DNA from: Ignelater luminosus
Taxonomy: Eukaryota; Arthropoda; Insecta; Coleoptera; Elateridae
Direction of reading: 5' to 3'
NCBI GenBank assembly: GCA_011009095.1
Contig: VTPC01091277.1
Span: forward strand, 138,210 to 202,209
DNA: 64,000 bases
Made by a program: the position numbers and the translations under genes. Within the stretch, counting starts at the first letter, position 1, and the number at the start of each line of letters is the position of its first letter. This document shows positions 56,500-64,000 of the stretch, one piece after another. The notes below the pieces were generated by a model. The model was not told the origin of the DNA, did not search any database, and worked only from the letters and a program-made list of their open reading frames with translations.

Positions 56500-59400
56500 G
56501 AAATACTGAAAACTTCAACAAACTTGTAACGAAAGTTTCCAACAAATCCGTGATCCGTCAGGTGGTAGCGAATATGTAAAAGGCATTGCATGAACACGTT
56601 GCATCTAGTGTGTCCGTTATGTGAGCAAACATTTACAGACACACAAATAAGTGGAAGACTGATAAATCAGAGCTCAGAATTTTGTTCTTGTTGACTTACG
56701 TGTAAAGTTTGCGAAAGTGTTGCCACTCCACTCGTTCTTTTGTTTTCCAGTGTGTACGAAGCTTAATTTCATGAGATTGATATTTCTCTTTACTTTTATT
56801 CATTTTATTCATCTCAAACTACATTGTTTGGCTTCTTACAAATATATCAAAACCATAGATGCTTTGATGGCTGATATATTTATTTTTACGTTTTTGGGAT
56901 ATGCCATATGACGTAATGCAATATGAAGTGAATTATCGCGCGCAATTATTGCTGGTTATTAGAAATGAATATCCTTTTTAACAAAACATTTTCTAGTGAC
57001 TTGATTTTTTCTGGTAAAAGATGGGCACTTTTTTAATTATATTCTTTACAATGACGTCTACGCAAGGTATACTGCTTAAGGTTTTGAGGTAGAGGCTTAA
57101 GCGAGCTCAGTGTCGGTTGTGATGGTGTTAATCAGCAAATCGGCAACCTAACATATTTATCTTATTATTTTATTAAGGAGATATTAAAAGTGAATCGTTC
57201 TAAGATGAATAAGTACTCGGGTTTGCTGCCGTTTCTACGCTATATAAAGTTAAACATTTCGAGTATGTCCTTAAAATTCCAATAATTACTTTGAAATGAT
57301 CAAAATCCAGTATCCATGTTATTATTATTTGTATTTCTTCTGTGGTATCATGTAAATTAAAATGTATACGCTTCACCCACCTGTATAATAACTACCTTAT
57401 TTGAATACATTCCTTAAGATTTTTCTCTATTATATCACCTCTGCATTTTTGATTCTTATTGTTACGGTTTCTACTATTACTATTAATAATACAATTTCTT
57501 TATGGCGGACTTCAACCTGGAGCAATTTAGTAGCCTTGGTTTGCGGAAGTTAATTAGTTTGGAGTTTTTATCATTTTTTTCCTTTGCAAACGATCATGAT
57601 ATATATAAATAAAATTGTAGCGCGTCCTTTTTAAAAGGCGAAGCTGGAAATTGCTCTTTTATTGTTATAGTTGAGAATACGAGTGTAACTGTAAAACGGG
57701 CAGTAAAATATTTACTTCAGCACTTGTAAAATTCGTTGTAAGCTTCTGCCTATAAAATTTTCTACAGTATTGCATTTGCCTCTTATTTTACAGTGTTAAA
57801 ACTTTCCAAAAACTTTTCGATTTATTTATTGCTCAGAAAGATTCTGGGAAACGATTATATAATTTATGAGTTTCACAACTAAATTTCGGAATTGGTTTTT
57901 CTTTGTTAAAAATATTATTATCCTTAAAGATTATTACTTCTATTTGATTTATTACTTTTAGTTAAATTAAGTTTTCAGTTAACGCTTTATTGATTTAAAA
58001 TTTATTTTTAGACTTGTAAATTTAAATAACCATGTTTGAATTAGAAATAAAACAGAAAGAAAATTCTCTGACAAAGGCAACGAAAATAATGTCAGGGAGG
58101 GGCAAATGAAGGTGGACAGTAAAAATAAAAGTTAAATTTGCTCTTATTTCAGCTTTTCTTTTCTAAACTTTTGCAAAATTGCTTTTCTTGTTCCCCTGCC
58201 AAAAATAACAGGATAATAATTTTCATTAGGTGCAAACTTACCCCGGGCTTTTGTATAAATGTAACAAAGTTCGGAATGAATCTCGCGACAAAACAAGATA
58301 TAAGAAAATTGTATTGTCACAAAGTTAGAGTGAGTTTAGAAAATAGCGTTTCTAGAGAGGGTGAAACGTTCTCGCACAACTGAAACTGAAAATAACGGAA
58401 AATAAACTTAGCCACGTCTCATCAGATCGCGACCAATTGCTGCTCCAAGGGAGTTTCCACTGATAGTCTGATCGCAAACAATTTTCGTAATCGAAAAATC
58501 ACTTAGAAACAATTTTCGCATTTTCTTCTTAACCCCGTGTTTACTTCACCTAAAGCGAAATTAATCGTTAAACTCGCTTCTGTTGTCTTAGATAAATGTT
58601 TTAGCAATTTACCGTAAAGCATTGTAAGATTTTTAACGTTTGAAAGCTTTCATTCTATATTGTTACCAAATGATACTTTTCACAATAAATATACATTCTA
58701 TAACAAAACATATTTTTTCACAAGACTTTATCTAAGGTCATTTTTGCATAAGTACAATAATAAATTTCTGATTAACCTATGAGATAGTTGTTCCTTAACC
58801 TCGGGAAAAATTCCGTTTTTGAAGCAATTGCTTTTCAAACATCAAGAAGAGAAAATAGTCTTAAACTTTAAAAGCTTCTTTTTAAGCTTTGGCTGTATTA
58901 TATAAGTTAGAGATTATCTTTCTGATGCATGCCAAGTGGTTTACACTTATAATTGAATATGCAGTGCATGGTGTCTTACCTTTCATTCAATATCTTGCTT
59001 ACATATCATCGAATCGATCTAAATCTCGTATTAGTTGCATCCCCCCCTACCTCATTTGGATTGTTTTCGGTTATTTTTACTTTTATTTGAAAATCTGAAC
59101 CCTAATAATTTCTTCCCAAATCTAGAATCTACAAAATGAAGTTTTAAAGGTCTCAATCCTCTTTGCGATATTCAGCGGTGAATAAACTTTCCATTTATCC
59201 ACTGTTTGCTTCAAGCTTCATTTCAAAAGTAGGGAAGATGCACTCGGTTCTGTTTGAGCAAAAATGTTATAGATTTAACTCTGCTGCATATATGTAATAC
59301 TTAAACATCTACTGTATCTTCGTAAGTAAACCATTCGAGAAATACTAGCGTTGTATAATAAATTCTGGGGTAATATTAGGAAACTTTAGAATCTTCAAGG

Positions 59401-60170
59401 TACATAATTTAGAAAGACAGTTAGTTTTCTACTACTTGATCCATCATTTTACTTTTAATAGGTTACTTGAACATTGAGTTAATTATGTTGAAAACATAGA
59501 GCAGTTGTTTGCTTTCGATTTGTAGCCAGGTCAGGTGAAGAAACCTAACATTTAGCTGTAGATGCTAAAAAAATAACTTTAAAGGCTGTTAAGCTAACTG
59601 GTTTTTAAAATTCTGCCAGTCTCATCAAATTATCTCCAAGGATACTCAAGATTTGTAATTTTCTAAACATGACTGATCTGATTGTGGTACGGATTGCTTA
59701 TTTAGGCTGTTTGATCTACTCCAATTTATTAATTCCATCCTGGACAAAAGAGCTAATTACAGATCAAGGATCCAAAATTAACCTAAGACCTGTACAAATT
59801 AAAAGTATCAAGAGATGTAACTGTGCCCACAAGAAGATTCCAGATAAATTTCATATTTAGTGTGTATTAGTCATTGTTAGTGTATTGGAGATGGTATTCA
59901 TTCATTAAAAAATGTAAACAAATTTAAAGTAAGACTTCAGGTTGATTGGAAAAAACTGTGAAATGCAGAAATCGCCTTTCATATACAGATCAAACGAAAA
60001 ATGTAAATTGTCTTGGTCTGTCACTATTGACGTCTTAATACTGGAAATATACTTGCAAACATTTCATAAAATACTTTAGATTTTTATAAAATTTGCCCAA
60101 AGGAAATTTTCGAAGTTTAGATTTTATTGTATAGAAAAGCTATGCTATTAGTTGTGTATTTGTTTAAATA
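56500..60170. other. AT-rich non-coding stretch
   Basis: No supportable gene. Frames at 56717-56911, 58138-58383, 58889-59098 and 59669-59860 (60-80 codons) lack motifs and start context. Confidence 0.5.
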
Positions 60171-60179
60171 GTGGCGGGG

Positions 60180-60887
60180 TGTATAGATCGAGGACGACCA
60201 GGTTGTCTTTCTCATTGCAAAAAGATACCATGACAGTACCAAATGATTCATTACTGAAAAAGTGGTCGAAGCATTACTGATGAACATTCGTTACTAAAAG
60301 GCTTTGCAACAAAGAGGTGTTGCCTTTTGTCACTACTCACTACTGATGAAACCTGGGTGTACCGTTCTACCGCAGAAGGCAAAACAGCATCGATTTCTTC
60401 ATTTTCAAAGCAAAAAAAGCAAAAGTCCTCCTTACAAGAAGAAAAATTGAAGCGTCATTCTTTTATGATATGAGAGGTTTTACACTTTGATTTGATAATA
60501 GAATATTGGACTATTATAAATGCGGAATATTATTCAAATTTACTGAACGATCCAGTAAAAGCAACCATCTGATGCAAGAATAAAAATCCAGCATTCTGTC
60601 TGTTTCTTACAGGATAATGCACGTTCACAAGTTGTCGCCCAATCGATGTCGATGGCTAAAATTCGAAAACTAAAGTTTTCTTTCACATCCGACCTCGCTC
60701 CATCTGTCTTTTATGCGTTTGGACCCTTAAAAGAGTTTTTAGGGTAAAACAAGTTTTGTTTCAATGAAGAAGCCTTTGAAGGTGTTCGAGAATGGATGCT
60801 TTTGCAGCCACAAAAATTTTTTTCTCAAGGAATATTGAAGCTATGGGAAAGTGCATTTAAAATAAGGGGGACTATATTGAAAAATGA
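60180..60887 (+). pseudogene. Decayed DD34D mariner transposase
   Basis: Read over several frames, the plus strand shows LLTTDETWVYR (first catalytic Asp, codon 60345-60347), then INAEYYSNLLNDPVKATI, then CFLQDNARSQVVAQ (second Asp, codon 60613-60615). It continues with SDLAPSVFYAFGPLKEFL. In the last block the third catalytic residue of mariner (SPDLAPSD) is changed to Val (60706-60708), and about four residues are missing between second and third positions. The C-terminus reads WMLLQPQKFFSQGILKLWESA and ends GDYIEK with TGA at 60885-60887, as in canonical mariners. The N-terminal DNA-binding part and terminal repeats were not recognised. The gene is inactive and unrelated to the intact DD41D element except at superfamily level. 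Confidence 0.85.
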
Positions 60888-63800
60888 CATTATGCAAATT
60901 ACTTCTTTTATGTTACCATTTATTTGGATAATTAATAAACTATAAACTACAATAATCTGTTTATTTTTAGGATATTCACCCACTTACCTTTATATTTCTC
61001 TTAACATGGTTATCATTTCTAGAGTATTTCTTTAAATGCTGGAAAGTAAGTTTATGAACGAAATCACCTAAACAAGAACGACCAGAATAGAACAATGCGA
61101 ATTTATCGTCAGCTTAGCTTCTCATCACTGAAGATGTTTTTGAATATGATAACTCGTTATAATGTCTTGCACACTTCATGCTACAAGATCAGTAAAAAAT
61201 GAGGAACAAATATAAAAAATCATGTGACTACGTATGTAACTTTTATCTTGATAAATATTTACATTCTCTATTTGTTTTTAAATTTTCTTCAACTTAATTC
61301 CTCTGTATTTAATTTGTTCACAATGCAATTTTTTTTTCAAAATCTTAAGTCTATTGATGTACAAATATGTAACACTGAAGAATTAAAATCATTATGTGGT
61401 TGTTTTATTTGTATAATTTTTTGTCGAGTTTTCAAGTATTATTAAAGCATTAAAACTGACTTATTGTAAGTATTGTACATTAATATTACAAAATCTCTAT
61501 CTACGTCATACCTACATTTAGAAAAATTGAATTCGAATATGTTATGATTAATTTTGTAATCAATTCTAACTCAGTTTAAAATGGCATTAAAGGCATTAAA
61601 GCTAAAGCAATTATTAGGTCATTTATAATCCGCTTTAACTCTACAAATGATTATCAAACTTCCTAATCTGACTTAAAACCAAAAATGGTTTTAACTGATT
61701 ACTACAGGGCTCAAATTTATATACACAAAACTTAATTAGAAGATGCACACGCGGATGTATCAAAATGTGAATTCGTAGTCGATTAAACATGCGCCATTGT
61801 GTATACAATTAGTATGCCACTTTTATGCATTTTTGTATTCATTATAACAACAAGAATCCAGGAATATTCGTGATTAACTATGAGCACGACACTAAAATAT
61901 AGAATCTTGCCTTTAGCAATTACGGGCAATGAAATTCATTCATAATAAATCTTTTAGGTTTTGTTTTCAACTAACAATATTGTTTATGTAATGCATGTAT
62001 TTAATACAAAAAGTACAAAAGGTTCTTTTCTGCACAAACAACGTTTTGTTTCTGTTTTTATTTTATAGAATAACATGAAAAGCCGAAAAAGATTCTGAGT
62101 AGAGTAAATAACCATTGTTTGCAAAATTGTAATATCTGGCAGGTTTTCCTCGTAAGATAGAAAAAGCTTTACTGTACACATACAATTTAGAATTTACTAT
62201 TGTCATAATTTACCGAGTTAGTAATGTAGTTACCTTTATGAAAGTTGAAGCCTATATGGGTAAGTGTTGAAACAAAAGGAAAATCTGTACAAAGATCCTT
62301 CAAATGTAGTGAATTTCTGTAATTATTTGCTGGTAAAACATGAAGATTATATGCAATTTGTACTACTCGATTTTAAACACACCGAAAAAGGTATTTTTAG
62401 TATAAATAAGATTGAACAAAAAATCAGCATAAAATCAAAAAGTAATTTGTTCGGACGTCAATCTTTATTATAACAAAAAATAGGGTCCAAAAGCTGTAGA
62501 TATTGTGAAAAGCGTACAACAGCTGCCGAGTATTTTACTTTTTGGGTTGCATGACTGAACGACAGTTGGTGAATTGGGCTCTAAATGGTGGCTATACCTT
62601 TTTCTGGGAAAGGTTGCAAGCGGTATTATCTAACTAAACCCTTCGTTCTTTACTAAAAAGAGGTCGACGTACTTATTATTATTTTTTCTGGTTCTTTTAT
62701 ACCTGAGTTTACTTCAAGCTGAACTTATTTTCTCCTAATTTTTTTTACCTAAAAAGGCCTATTGTATTCCTACTATTAAATTTTATGTTAAAAATCCTGT
62801 TCACAAAGCTATAACGGAAGAAATTTCCTGTTTATTATTGTTTAAAAAACGTCGCTTTAACGTTAAAATTTGAATAAAAAAGCAAATGCAGGAAGTTTTA
62901 TTTTTCTGAAATATTAGAAGCAAAAAATATATTACATAAGTAAACTGTCCACCTTAAACGAATATTACTGTGTACACAAAACTCCAAAAGTACGTTTTAT
63001 GCTAGAATGGGGATGTTTGCTTAACCCAAAGGAGGATTTTTATTGCTTTGAGAAATACACTTCTAAATTTGTAAAAATATTTAAATATATCTTAAAATTT
63101 GAAGAAAAAACGTTTTATACCCTGCATATAAATCAAAATTTTTCCGCGTTAATTGTCATATTTTCCGAGGGGTTCTACCCCAACGCACTCTTGAAACTCT
63201 CACACAGAATACAAGCAAATATTTAAAAGGCTTTCACGTTTAGAAAAGTGGTGCGAATATATGACATGTCAGTTGCATTGGGTGTTCAATTTAGGTTTTA
63301 GTTTTTCGTTTAGTCGATGACCCAGGAAATAAATAGGGGATATATTTTTTTGCGAGTTGCAATATCTCTATTTTTAGCCAGCCACCGCTATTCAATCCAG
63401 GTTATTCAGTTATTTATTTATTTATAAAAATTGGTCGGTTCCTATTTAAAATTGTTGGTGAAACAAAATACGACGTCAAAATAAATCTTTATGACCCAGA
63501 AAAAGCTTTTAGTAACAACGTGTTGTAAAAATGATGTTATCATTTCATAGTGAAAATGTAAAATGGCAAGCCGTATAGTGGTTGTTGCTGAAGAGAGAGT
63601 AAAGTAGATTTGACATTATAACCCTCCAAATACTACTATGTGGATTGAAAGATATGTCTGTGTGTGAACTTGTGTGAACAAGTTCAGATTTCATTTTAAA
63701 TCTTATAAGTGTTCTCAAGATATGCAAAGGTCCCCGGAGTTGACGTAAATGCACTCGGAAAATCTTTTGAGTGTAGTTTTGAAGTTTTCTGAATTTAAGT

Positions 63801-64000
63801 GTATTGTCAGAAACAAACTTTTGTATTATAGATTTATGTAAATGTTAGATCGTTAGTTAGTAGAAAAAAAAGTTAAATAATTATGTATGGTCTTAAATTA
63901 AATCCTGTTGTTTATGCAACTATACGAACACATCTACATTTCAGTTAGCATAAATGGTTTCAAAAAACTAAAACTTCTAGTTAAAAATAATGACAATATG
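60888..64000. other. AT-rich non-coding stretch to the window edge
   Basis: No supportable gene. Short frames (61224-61445, 61984-62181, 62264-62473, 62999-63226, 63545-63754) have no motifs. A small perfect inverted repeat, gaacttgt/acaagttc with a 4-nt loop, lies at about 63666-63686. Confidence 0.5.

Noticed and set aside
1..64000. CRISPR arrays, bacterial operons, phage or toxin-antitoxin systems
   Set aside because: No regularly spaced identical repeats, no Shine-Dalgarno-led gene clusters and no long prokaryotic-type frames; all coding signals are of eukaryotic mobile elements.

Overview
The window is AT-rich, intron- or intergenic-type DNA from an animal genome, most probably an insect. 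The evidence is the transposon set: a DD41D mariner-family transposon, an older DD34D mariner relic, copia fragments, a small LTR retrotransposon whose primer-binding site fits tRNA-Lys(CUU), and relics of R1-type and Jockey-type non-LTR retrotransposons. There are no bacterial-style operons, CRISPR arrays or rRNA genes. No complete host gene can be demonstrated, and nearly all short open frames look like chance or repeat-derived frames.

Layout. 1-11.6 kb: unannotatable AT-rich DNA, with a decayed trypsin/chymotrypsin-like relic (2290-2481) and an anonymous repeat (about 6.54-8.01 kb). 11.6-15.2 kb: two copia fragments head to head. A minus-strand piece runs from the end of protease through integrase, a deleted reverse transcriptase and RNase H to a polypurine tract; a plus-strand piece carries gag and protease. 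16.3-18.1 kb: an intact 1305-bp mariner-family transposon (perfect 31-bp inverted repeats, TA duplications, uninterrupted 361-residue transposase), probably inserted in an older repeat. 21.4-27.2 kb: Jockey-like and R1-like reverse transcriptase relics and a block rich in ACGTC. 29.47-29.51 kb: on the minus strand, a strong splice acceptor fused directly to a donor (CAG|GTGAGT), followed by a 37-nt open stretch and a second donor. This is either a microexon or a recursive splice site of a gene with a very long minus-strand intron.

34.4-39.2 kb: a decayed tRNA-like sequence, two GC-richer islands (one with a 48-codon frame in good start context) and a weak LINE RNase H relic. 44.2-47.9 kb: a repeat cluster made of a 1537-bp foldback element with modular arms, a second inverted repeat, and a degenerate minisatellite. 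51.25-53.87 kb: a young non-autonomous LTR retrotransposon with near-identical LTRs, tRNA-Lys primer site, one coiled-coil gag-like frame, polypurine tract and a 4-bp duplication. 60.2-60.9 kb: a decayed mariner. The remainder holds no supportable gene.

The recognisable genes do not form a pathway; they are independent mobile-element units of different age. The DD41D element and the small LTR element look youngest, while the copia, LINE and DD34D pieces are inactivated by deletions, frameshifts and stops. No convincing new biological system was found. The items most worth checking are the candidate recursive splice site, the intact DD41D transposon, the foldback element and the gag-only LTR element.
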